The notes under the pieces are model-generated. The model was not told the DNA's origin. It worked only from the letters and a program-made list of their open reading frames with translations, and ran no database searches. The translations under genes and the position numbers were made by a program. A DNA stretch of 64,000 bases from assembly GCA_047495785.1 (NCBI GenBank), contig JBLDXI010000015.1, forward strand, positions 620,001-684,000. Direction: 5' to 3'. Positions 1 through 10,050 of the stretch are shown here, one piece after another (positions within the stretch are counted from its first letter, which is position 1; every line of letters starts with the position of its first letter). The stretch is from Lepidodermella squamata. Its lineage: Eukaryota > Gastrotricha.

Positions 1-2478
1 TTCAAGGAAAATGCGGCAAGAATATGTTCATTTTCAATTCGAGCGACGTATGGTCTTCTGGAGTAGTCGGAGGAGCCCCAGCTCCTCTTTACAAGTGAGA
101 TTGTGTTCTTACTTACCCGAATTACATTGTCCATTATTCTCTTGTGCAAGGTATCCTTGGCTTGCTCGCTTGGAAATAACAACCTCGCCAGGACAGATAA
201 CATCTTCTGTAAGCGCTGTCATCATCGATGACCGTTACCTTCTCACGTCTGCAAAAGCCATAATGTAAATATAATCTTATTGATTTCAGCAATAAACATT
301 GATCTTTTGATTAGGGAATTTGGAATCGAACCTAGCGCCAAGTTTTATCCTGTGCAAATCAAAGCAATTTTCGGCGATCTCGACTCGACTATCAAAGAGT
401 CCACCGAATTTACAATTGTAGCCGAAGATTACACTTGGCACCCGTTGTTCGCAGTTGAACCGTTGCGTTATGATTTTGCGATAATCAAACTGTCGAAGAG
501 TCTCGAATTCACGGGTAATTGGGCTGTACAGAAAATCTGCCTGCCAACATCCTGCACTGATGAATGCAATCAGGCTGGCAGTAGAGTTGCTATAGCTGGT
601 AAAGTTTTATGTCGAAAATTACAAGCCATTCTCACTCAACAATTTATTCATAGGATGGGGGTCCAACATCGATCTTGCGTGGCCTACACCTTCTAACTTG
701 CTGCAGGAAACTTATTTAAGTATCGCGGATCGCTGGCGATGCATGCATGAGTTCAATTCAACCGCATCGTATATTACTGACGAAATGATGTGTGCAGAAG
801 GATCGGCAACCATCGGGCCGAGACGTTACGACCAAGGAACGCCGCTGGTCTACACTAACGGCTTGAGTTACACGCTATGCGGCACCTTTTCAGACTCTGC
901 TATGGACAAATCATTAAGCATATTGTAGGTGTTACATGCGTAGAATCAGATTCTGCTTCAGCGAAGCTTTTACAAGACCGCTTGCTAATTGCTAATCGCT
1001 AACTGACAATCGAAATTTTTCCAGCGCTCGGGTTTGCTCCGTTTTGCCGTGGATTCACAACGTGATGAGCCAAAAAAACGCCGCAATACCTCCGACCCCA
1101 AAATTCTTCAGCAAGTGCGGTCATTCCATGTACTTCAACAATTATAAACAACAGGGAGACGCTATCACGGGCGGTTCAATAGCTTTACCCTACCAGTTTC
1201 CGTGGTACGAATCATTTCCGCTTTGCTATACGAAAAATATATCTAGGATTCGTTAAAAGGTACGTTCGACTTGAGGTTACCTACACTGACTTGTCAGTCT
1301 ACGGTTGCGGTGGAACGATCATCAGCGAAAAGTAATTCTGAATGGTTAAAAACTAAAACCAAACTTTTTACATTTTGACATTAGTCACATTCTATCTGCT
1401 GCTCACTGCTTCGTGTTTCCAGGGAAGCGTCTAAAGTAAGCGTTTTGTAAACTATGATAATTCAGAGTGATTTAATTATTCCGCGAGGTTTTTTCATCTT
1501 GAATATATTTCAGATCTGTTGATGTTTTTTTCGCTGAGCGGAACCGAACGAAAACGAAACATAAGCGCTTCATGACCTCACCTGCATCTTACGTCAAAAT
1601 TCACGAACGTTACAGAGAGAAGACCATTGTAAATGACATTGCCCTGATAAGATTGCCAAGTGGGAATCTCATTAAATAATTTCACATTTTTTTGGCAATG
1701 AAATACTCCTTTTCAGAATATTTGGATTTTGACGCTGATTGGAAGGTACAACCAGCTTGTCTGCCCACGTCTGCTAGTGACGACTGTCCGGTTGGAACCA
1801 TGATGACTGCCGCAGGTATTGCTTGAGCTGCATTGACAGTTAACCTGGCTAACAGCTTTCTTTCAGGATTTGGTGACACGAGTTATCGTGGTCTTCCGTC
1901 TGATGTGCTCCGTTGGGTGACTATGCCCGTAGTAAGCGAAGAGGAATGCAAGGCACATTTTGCAAGCGGCACGACGCCTATTTCTGATTCACAGATATGC
2001 ACAGGTTAAACATAATTCCTTAGCAAATCTGCCCATACTTGTATATGACAAAAGTATGCAAAAAAATTTGAATTAGCGTATTTGAATGTTCGTTTGTGGC
2101 ATGGTTCCCGTCAAATTCAAATAAGCAAATCATCAAAAAAGACTGCGCAACGTTTTTTGTAAAACAAGTAGAAAACACGAGTTTGCGGCCCGCCCTTGAA
2201 AAAAGTTAAGGCCTATTTTGCATAGGTCTTGGGCAGGCGGGCAAAGTGGTTATAAGTCCTGAGATTTTTCAATGTTAAATATATTTTGTTTGATAGGTTT
2301 TGAGGGTTCCGGGCCGGCGACCTGCCAGGGGGATTCGGGCGGAGGTATCTGGTCGGTGAAAGATGGCTACTACAAGCAATGCGGAATCGTCAGCTTCGCC
2401 CAACAGTGCGCATATCGGTACACTGTCTTCACTCGCGTCACGTCGTATCTCAGATGGATTCGTAGAAATCAAAAATGA
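1..2478 (+). CDS. Two-domain serine protease, copy A (5' end outside window)
   Basis: Secreted S1-family protease made of a catalytically dead N-terminal S1-like domain and a C-terminal protease. Exons read as 1-94 (partial), 151-264, 315-598, 654-924, 1025-1204, 1260-1331, 1385-1435, 1514-1659, 1717-1815, 1867-2004 and 2297-2478. Frame is kept throughout and exon sizes match copy B. In the first domain the TAAHC position reads TSAKA and the GDSGGP position reads YDQGTP, so His57 and Ser195 are lost while the Asp (YDFAII) stays. The second domain has SAAHCF, NDIALI and CQGDSGGG, a complete triad. The residue at position 189 is Ala, followed by Thr, so trypsin-like Arg/Lys specificity is unlikely. 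A polyadenylation signal AATAAA lies near 2555. The signal peptide and first exon start lie before the window. Family assignment is firm; substrate is unknown. Confidence 0.88.
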
Positions 2479-2617
2479 GGAAAGCAAACACCTCACTACA
2501 CGAAATGAACCGTCAACAAAATAATACCTAGTACCAACCCATTTTCAACAAATGAATAAAATATATTTGAAAAATTGCTCATTTTACCAGCTCGTTCGTC
2601 AGGTACTTTTTTGTTAA

Positions 2618-2655
2618 ACAAAAAAAAACAACAACAAAAACAACAACAACAACTT
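2618..2655. repeat. AAC-rich microsatellite
   Basis: An A-rich tract grading into imperfect (AAC)n directly upstream of the protease remnant. Simple repeat; no function is implied. Confidence 0.7.
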
Positions 2656-2662
2656 GAATTGG

Positions 2663-2925
2663 AAAAAATTGAAATTAGAAAAATTGCCATCGAACCTGGC
2701 AACAAAATATGTCCTGGGCAAACCACAGCTATTCTCGGCGGTGTTTATTAGAAACGATCGAGCAAGGATTCTGATCTGAAGAGTCGTAGGAAGTCTCTAT
2801 AGTCACTGTTGTTGACGGCTCTTTTACAAACTGTGCGGCATCGCCAGTTTTGCCGAGAAGTACGGAGTCTGATAAGTGCACGCGTGATGTCCTATCTCAA
2901 CTGGATAAAAACTAATATGACCTGA
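2663..2925 (+). pseudogene. Remnant of a two-domain serine protease
   Basis: Around 2675-2745 the translation resembles the start of exon 3 of the neighbouring proteases (IEPGNKICPGQTTAI against [15 protein letters not shown] in copy B). At about 2823-2925 it resembles the end of the last exon (YKLCGIASFAEKYGV, then an eroded SYLNWI stretch) with stops in frame. Everything between is missing. The following sequence also resembles the copy B 3' untranslated region, including an AATAAA near 3018. This is an old internally deleted copy with no coding capacity. Confidence 0.75.
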
Positions 2926-3518
2926 GAAGTGCACCATTTTATTTTGCTACGAAAATATCGAAAATCGAAATTCAATTGATTCCTTTTAATTTGATTATAA
3001 TTCCTGTTTTTTTCAAATAAAGACGATTATTATCTCTCATTTGACTATATGCATATTCGGGCAGTGGTTCTCAAAACTTTCGAGGCTGTGAATGAAAAGT
3101 GGCACGGCAAGGGTTTAGCGTCGTGCCATTCCGAGATTTTCCAGCACCTTGAGGTACCTTGAATCGCAGTGTTCCACCAAATCGCCGTGTTGAGAATGGT
3201 AATACGATGAGTTGTATAACATGTTTTCTGTGTGTTATCAAACTCAAAGAATGGAACATCATAAAAAAGTTAGTTCGCTATTTCACTCTCTTTCGTGCAC
3301 TTTGTCACAGTCTCTAACTAGCTCACACGCAGTCTTGTCCGGGTGTTATCTGTATCAGTAAGCAAATATAGGCGACTGCATATGGCATGAATGATAGTAT
3401 TCCTGGCATTGAATCATACGCTTATCTGCAAACACCAGTTAGGAGTTTCCCCCCACCCACACGCTTTGCATGCTATATTATTTTGCTATTTTGTCTGAAA
3501 GCCTTTTCTTACTTAATA

Positions 3519-4868
3519 ATGCTCACGTTGGTCTCGATTTTTCTACCCGCAATTTCGTGTGTGCCCATAGTCAGCGCTCAATGGATCAACGCTGGAGGCG
3601 ACCATGCGCATACAGGCTTCAAAAATGAAAGCATCGGCTCATCACCATCGAATTTTAAAAGTCCAAAAAAGTGGGAGACTGAACTTCAGGGATTGGATTT
3701 CGTGAACCCAACCCAGTTGCTGGTTTACGACAACAACGTCTTCGCGCTCAATGACAACGGAATGCTGTTTATCCTAGACGCTTCCGCTGGCACATTGCTG
3801 AAGAGCATCCAGTTGCCAAATTTGGACAAAGGCACTACCAATACCAATAGGCTGTTCCTACAGAGCTTGATATCAAAATTCGACGACACCTATTACATGT
3901 ACATCCGGTGCGATGCGAAAGTCGATGAATTCACGATTACTAACACGTATCGATTCGATATTTCGGCGCAGAAAGTCGTCGATTTTTGGCGAGCAAACCA
4001 CTCCAGCCCAATTGAAAGCTCTTTCGTCAGCTCAGCTAGTGATTTTTGGTATTCGATCTCGCCTTCGCAGCTTAGTTCAGTCGCATATTTTTACACCAAC
4101 ATCGCGGGAGCTCCTTATATACAAGTTGCTTTGACAGGATTCGAAATTTTCGCATCTTCAGTCAGCACGGACAATCGGTTATTTGTAAGTCACGCCTTTT
4201 CCCTAACTGAATTGAACCCACAAACTGGAGAGATTGTCCAAACCCTGCAATTCCAAGACACGAAAGAGCAAGGAGCGACAGCTCTGCCCTTTACACCAGT
4301 TGTGTCGAACAACCTAGCCGTAGTCCTGAGCGCGACGTGCCCTGCTGTGGGCTGTTCAATTAACATGCATGGAATCGACTTATCAACTCCTGGTAAAATG
4401 GCTCAAAAATGGCGGACAAATGACGTTTTTACGGACCCAAAAGACTGTGACAGCATCGCAACGGATGGCAAATCGATTTTCCTTACTGACCGGTCGAAAT
4501 TTGCCCTGGTTGAGTTGAACTTTGCGACTGGTGCCATAGTTAACACCCATGTCTGCGGAAAGATCGGTAGCAAAATAAGTTTGCAGCCTCGAACGATCGT
4601 TTTGGCGGATTACGTAATTTCCGAGGCTTGCAACGCCGTCTCGGTGTTTGACCGATCGCAGAAGAAGTTTGTTGCCCAGAATCTAGGATCCGGCGATGGG
4701 CTTACTTACTACAAAAAGAAGGTTTTCTTCCGGATGACAGAATCGACTAAGAACGCGAGGATTCTAAGCTACGAACTTGATGCCTCGCAACCTGCTAAAG
4801 GTTCTTCGCTAAGCTTGAGTGTGATGCTGATTTTCGCTTCCATTTTCGCTACAAATCTTATTCAGTGA
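3519..4868 (+). CDS. GPI-anchored PQQ-type beta-propeller protein, copy 1
   Basis: Intronless gene of 449 aa. The first 20 or so residues (MLTLVSIFLPAISCVPIVSA) are a signal peptide, so I take the ATG at 3519 rather than one at 3387, which lies in what is promoter in the paralogues. The body has repeated blade-like units (LLVYDNNVFALNDNGMLFIL, DGKSIFLTDRSKFALVELN) of the quinoprotein/PQQ-like propeller type, in which short strands end near an aspartate-rich turn. The last 20 residues are hydrophobic after a small-residue run (KGSSLSLSV), as in a GPI-attachment signal. No catalytic residue set is recognisable, so enzyme activity is not claimed. Relative to copies 2 and 3 about 31 bp covering the TATA and likely start site are missing upstream, so expression is doubtful. 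From 3572 onward it appears identical to copy 2. Confidence 0.78.
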   Translation: MLTLVSIFLPAISCVPIVSAQWINAGGDHAHTGFKNESIGSSPSNFKSPKKWETELQGLDFVNPTQLLVYDNNVFALNDNGMLFILDASAGTLLKSIQLPNLDKGTTNTNRLFLQSLISKFDDTYYMYIRCDAKVDEFTITNTYRFDISAQKVVDFWRANHSSPIESSFVSSASDFWYSISPSQLSSVAYFYTNIAGAPYIQVALTGFEIFASSVSTDNRLFVSHAFSLTELNPQTGEIVQTLQFQDTKEQGATALPFTPVVSNNLAVVLSATCPAVGCSINMHGIDLSTPGKMAQKWRTNDVFTDPKDCDSIATDGKSIFLTDRSKFALVELNFATGAIVNTHVCGKIGSKISLQPRTIVLADYVISEACNAVSVFDRSQKKFVAQNLGSGDGLTYYKKKVFFRMTESTKNARILSYELDASQPAKGSSLSLSVMLIFASIFATNLIQ

Positions 4869-6166
4869 ACAAAAAAATAAACTATGAGATGCTAATAGGC
4901 TAGTTTAAAGCGATCGAGTGGCGAGGTTCAATCTTTGACAATTTCAAGGTTGAGTTCAGCGAATCAATTCAGCGGATTTCTTTTCTTAAAGTTTGGCCCC
5001 TCCTTTATTAAAATGAGCTGATGCTTTCCCGTCCGAACACTACTTTTGTTCATTCCAATCACAGTCGCCGCGAACTTCTGATCTCGTCATTAATCTCAGC
5101 ACCAAATAACTCAGCGGCATTTCATATTAATGTTATCAACAACTGAGGGGAATATTGACGATTCAAACCTAGCTTCAAATGAAATGCGAAATAATTTTAA
5201 AATTAACAATTAACAATTTTTTTTAGCTATTGATTGATTGCTTGTTAACATTAATTTTTGTGGCAACCTAACCCGAAATTGAAATTGAAAAAATCCCAGG
5301 TGAAATTTAAATAAGCGTGCGAGCGATACGAGGAGCGAGGACAATTTTCTAATTTGACACTAAGAAACGACGTATTACTAAGAAAAAGATAACCGTCCTG
5401 GGGTTATATTTCGGATCTCGCGCCTCGATTTGCAAGCCGGCAGTGGACGCATTGCGCAATTTAGGAATCGGCAAACCGACCATCCATCGAATCCTTTCGG
5501 AAATAGCCTATCGCAGCAGCAAGATGATCAATTCTTTCCTCTACGAACCCGTTAAATGAAATAATCCTTAACCTTAAAACACACATCCAAAGAAATTCTA
5601 GTTACTCCAGTGTCGTTATGGCAACTGTTATTTATAAATAACAGCGGGCTTTTATTGTTTATAACAATAAAATATATATACTTATTACGTATTACGTATT
5701 ACTTCTTAAAAATGAGAAAGGCCTCGGGTTATTCCCAGAAATTCCCCAGAAATTTTTCCCACAGGGTGACTTTGATCTCTTGAAAAACCCGGCCTACTGC
5801 CTACTATAGACAGTAGTTGAATGTCTTTGAAGGTTGCTAATAATTCTTGCACCAACATTTGTGTTCAATTAGTTCTTCTTTTAGTACTTATTTTGCCACA
5901 CAAGAGAAAAGAGGGAAGTGTAATTTGTTGTCTGAAATGAGTTTTTGTGCCCCAAACGAACTCATCATATCTAAAATGCTTGCTCATGAACACGAGTGCA
6001 TCACAAGCTAGGCTCACTGCCGCCCGCCACCGGCTACCTTCAATGAGCAAAGCCTCGCCGGGCTTCCGAGCACTGGGAGGTAGATTGAACTTATTGCTAA
6101 GCAACAGGCTTAACTGTGAAAGGACTGCCCATCTCTCCATTTATTTTATTTTCAACAATCTCAATA
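4869..6166. other. Intergenic stretch, duplicated at 15010-16307
   Basis: AT-rich spacer between propeller copy 1 and protease copy B, with an AATAAA just after the propeller stop. It holds a short helix-turn-helix-like reading frame (listed separately) and otherwise nothing I can assign. The whole stretch recurs apparently unchanged 10,141 bp downstream. Confidence 0.6.
5353..5559 (+). pseudogene. Possible transposase helix-turn-helix fragment
   Basis: An open stretch of about 68 codons contains LRNLGIGKPTIHRILSEI, which resembles the recognition helix region of a transposase-type helix-turn-helix. There is no start codon, no catalytic domain and no terminal repeat that I could find. The same stretch is present at 15494-15700 inside the segmental duplication. 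The assignment rests on motif resemblance only. Confidence 0.25.
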
Positions 6167-9100
6167 ATGCAGCTTACTAGCGTAATCTTAATAGTGTTAG
6201 TATTTGCTCATCAATGTAAAGCCTGCAAGCCATCGGCTTCCAATTCTTTAAGTATAATCCAGTCTCAGCTAGCAGGGGTTGAACTCAACAGTGGTCATGC
6301 TTACCGAGCACAACGTTCGGATCAAGAAAAGAGCTTTCAGGGCAAATGCGGCAAAAATATGTTAATTTTTAACTCGACCAACGTGTTTTCGGCTGGAGTT
6401 ATCGGCGGAGCCCCGGCTCCACTTCACAAGTGGGCATGCTTATTTCCCCAATGAATAAGTCATCATTTTGAGAATCCTAGGTACCCCTGGCTTGCTCGCC
6501 TACAAATAACAACCAGTTTCGAATCAGATAATAGACGAGCATTCACACCAGCCCCGACAATCTCTTACATAGGCGCTGTTATCATTGACAATCGCTACCT
6601 TCTCACGTCTGCCGTAGCAATCCTGTAAATCTGATTTTGGCTGATTAGCAACGATGAGCATCGATCCTTTTTACAGGAAACTTGGAATTGAACCTGGCAC
6701 AAAGTTTTACCCTGGGCAAATCAAGGCGATTTTCGGCGATGTCGACTTGACTACAACTGAGCCAACCGAATTTTCTATTCTAGCTGAAGATTACACGTGG
6801 CACCCGTTATTCACAACCAAGCCGACGTTGAATTATGATTTCGCCATCATCAAACTGTCGAAACGTCTCAAATTCAAGGGCAACTGGGCAGTACAGAAAA
6901 TCTGCCTGCCAGCTTCTTGCTCCGACGAATGCAACGAGGCTGGTAGCAGAGTTTTCATAGCTGGTATGACAGGAAGAAAATTATCAATGAGTATCAGTCG
7001 TCATTTTATGTCACTAGGTTGGGGTGCCAACAACGACTCATTGGCGAAACCTTCATACTCTCTGCAAGAAACATCCTTAAATATCGTTCAACGCTGGCGA
7101 TGCGCTCTGGGGCTTTTGTCCTCATTAACCGACGAAAAGCTGTGCGCCGAAGGATCATCAACGCTCGGGCCTAGGCGTTATGACGAAGGATCACCTCTTG
7201 TATACATGAATGGATCGAATTACTTGCTTTGTGGTACACTCTCCACGTATATCCAGTCACCACCCTTTAGTGCTTAGTAAGTTATTATTGCAACCTCAAC
7301 AGGCATCCTTTGTGCGCTAGAACTTCATTCAATTGTTGGATTATGATCACTTCTGTTATCGTTAGCATCGTCAAACTCGGATTTTAGCTTGTTTACATCT
7401 TGCATCCGTATTAAGGTGACGGGTGACATGTAAAAACAACCATTCACTTACTTCACTTAACCCTAATGTCATCAGGGTTTTAAAAGTTAGAAATTATAAT
7501 TCTAGCGCTCGCGTTTGCTCTGTTCTACCGTGGATTCGTAACGTGATGGCCCAAAAAAACGCAGCGATACCACCCGCGCCGACAGGCTTCAGTGAATGCG
7601 GCCACTCCAAGTACTTTCACTACATTGACTATCCCGGCTTCGGAATCACAGGCGGTACAATAGCTTTACCAGGCCAGTTTCCGTGGTACGTTTCATTGCA
7701 CGAAATGCTGCTGCCAATGCTTTATCCATCATATATGCAAGGTACGTTCGACTGCATGTTATTACGACTGACGGGACAACGTATCTCTGCGGTGGAAGTA
7801 TTATCAGCACAAAGTAAATCCGTACAACAGCAACAACACTTTTAGAATTATGCCATTTTCGCTACAGTTATATCTTGACCGCTGCTCACTGCTTCGATAA
7901 TCCCGGCAAAACGTTTTTGTAAGATTTTTGAATATTTTAATTCATTGATGACGATACTTCCTACAACATCCGATTAATGAGACGCGGCGCCTCGATTTAA
8001 ACGCCTGATTTGTGTGCCATTTTTAAACAACGTTCAACGGTCATTGCGGCAAAAAATTACCTCATTAGCAGCGACCGTTATTTCTCTTCTGGGACAAGCA
8101 AAAAATCTCATTAATGAACATCGCGTCTATTCGCAAGGATCAGTGTTTTGCAGTGGCCTGAAGATCTCGATCTTGAAGAAACGGCGGGCCTTAGAGAAAA
8201 TTTCATAACGAACTTTCTCTATAGCGAATGCCGCGAGGTGGCCCGCTCGTGCGTCAACACGGGCATTTTACCATCGTTACGAACCCGAATATTTTAGTGA
8301 ATTTTTATTTGAAACTAGGGATAAGAATTCCAAATCAGAAATCTTGTCGTCAGAATAGAGCCACAGTGCCGATAATGAGGAAAACTTCAAAAAAAGTCAA
8401 GAAAATTCCAATAAAGTCAATTATAGCAACCCCGGTTGCAGTGAACTATCGCTATAGCGAACGTTTTTTTCTGGCATTATACGAGTTCGTTATAACTATT
8501 TACACTGTATATATGAAATGTTTACCTTTCATACTTGGTACACATGGTTCGTGATGATCAGAGAGAGTTCAGAGGTCCTATAAGCCCACTTGAGGCCCAA
8601 TAATATCATCGGAAACCATGTTCTCAGTTTAGGCCCAGACCAAGCAAGTCCATATCATTAAGGCCAGAAATATGGTTGACGGATGAAATAAGACGCACGA
8701 GTGTATTACATGAGAAAAATATTCCCTTATCATTCGCAGACACGTCAAAGTATTCTTTGCTGAGTGGAACAGCACAGATACGACTGAGATCGATCGATTT
8801 CAAATGACTTCCATATTCGTGAAGCTCCACGCGCTATACAACAACCAGACCGACGAAAACGATATAGCTCTGATAAAATTGCCAAGTGAAAGAAATTAAA
8901 ATTAATCTAATTCGTTTCGAATGATGCAATTAAAAACTTACAGACCATTTGAAATTTGACGTCGATTGGAATGTACAACCAGTTTGCCTCCCATCTTCAG
9001 CTACCGACGATTGTCCTGTTGGAACCAAAATGACTGTCGCAGGTAGTTTATTAGTATAAAGGATTTTCTGTTGTACTTACATCTCTGATAGGATTTGGAC

Positions 9101-9470
9101 GAACGAACAATAAAGGCGAAGAATCTGATGTGCTACGCTGGGTAACTACACCTATTGTTAGCAAAGGGACTTGTCAAAGATCTTATCCAAACCATCCTAT
9201 CTACGATTCGATGCTATGTACAGGTAAATTTCCAGTTTTAAATAAGGAATCTCAACATCTTGCAATTTTAATTTTCGATGCACGACAGGTTACGCAGGCT
9301 CAGGGCCAGATTCCTGCCAGGGTGACTCAGGTGGTGGTCTCTTTTCAGCAAAAGATGGCTACTACAAACAGTGCGGCATTGTCAGTTTCGGCGATGAGTG
9401 CGGGTACAAGTACGGAGTCTACACCCGCGTAGCGTCGTATCTCAACTGGATAGAAGCTAATATGACATGA
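6167..9470 (+). CDS. Two-domain serine protease, copy B (complete)
   Basis: Eleven exons: 6167-6429, 6481-6624, 6677-6963, 7018-7276, 7506-7685, 7742-7813, 7868-7918, 8740-8885, 8944-9042, 9092-9223 and 9289-9470. They total 1815 nt (604 aa) in frame. A signal peptide starts [14 protein letters not shown], followed by a short Cys-containing lead and a first S1-like domain beginning at [10 protein letters not shown]. That domain has TSAVA in place of TAAHC and YDEGSP in place of GDSGGP, so it is a pseudoprotease. The second domain starts at [10 protein letters not shown] and keeps TAAHCF, NDIALI and CQGDSGGG. Asp189 and Ser190 precede Cys191, predicting trypsin-like Arg/Lys cleavage, unlike copies A and C. 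The seventh intron (821 bp) is much longer than the rest. AATAAA lies at about 9570. Confidence 0.9.
7340..7440. mobile_element. Partial foldback MITE inside protease B intron 4
   Basis: The sequence from GTTATCGTTAGCATCGTC through the CTCGGATTTTAGCTTGTTTAC core matches one arm of the foldback element at 44.7 kb with a few differences. Only one arm and part of the inner segment are recognisable, so this is a fragment or a decayed copy. Confidence 0.5.
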
Positions 9471-10050
9471 GAAGAGCAAGCAATTTTATGTTGTTACGAA
9501 AATATCAAAAATCAGAATTTTATATTTACTTCTATTTTTTCAAAGCTGCATATAATTCCTGCTTTTGCAAATAAAGAAAACTATTTTCTCTCGTTTGAGC
9601 GCGAAGCAAGATCGTCATATTAGAGGTCCAACCTTTTCGGCCAAAGGTTTTTTTTTGAGGGGCCATGCGAACTTGTGTGGAGAGTGGGGTCAATTCGGTT
9701 TCTGCAGTCCATCCGCAGCACAAAATCGATTAAATGGCTTTTAGCTTTAACAATTTACTTGGTGTATTTTGTACCACCATGTATAAGTAGAAGTGTTGTT
9801 TTGTCCGAAATTAGTTTTAATGAACTCAACGAACTCATCATATCCAAGTTATTTAGTTATTTACAAATACCGCTCGTGAACATTACCGGGTACCCTTTTC
9901 GCCGCCCGCCAACGGCGTCCTTTAATTAACTGAGCCGCTTGGGCCACCAAATAATGGCAGTGTTTTTCGACCCTGAGCCCTGAGTAACAGTAATAACTCA
10001 TCAGTAACTCAACAGTAATGCCACCAACATTCATTTTTCCGAATATCAAA
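9471..10050. other. Intergenic spacer between protease copies B and C
   Basis: Contains the copy B 3' untranslated region with AATAAA and the copy C upstream region. The part around 9820-9930 resembles the region upstream of copy B (GAACTCATCATATC and a short stretch near CCGCCCGCC), consistent with tandem duplication of the whole protease unit. Nothing else was recognised. Confidence 0.5.

Noticed and set aside
3387-3518. Upstream ATG extending propeller copy 1 by 44 residues
   Set aside because: The extension covers sequence that is promoter in copies 2 and 3 and would bury the signal peptide inside the protein.
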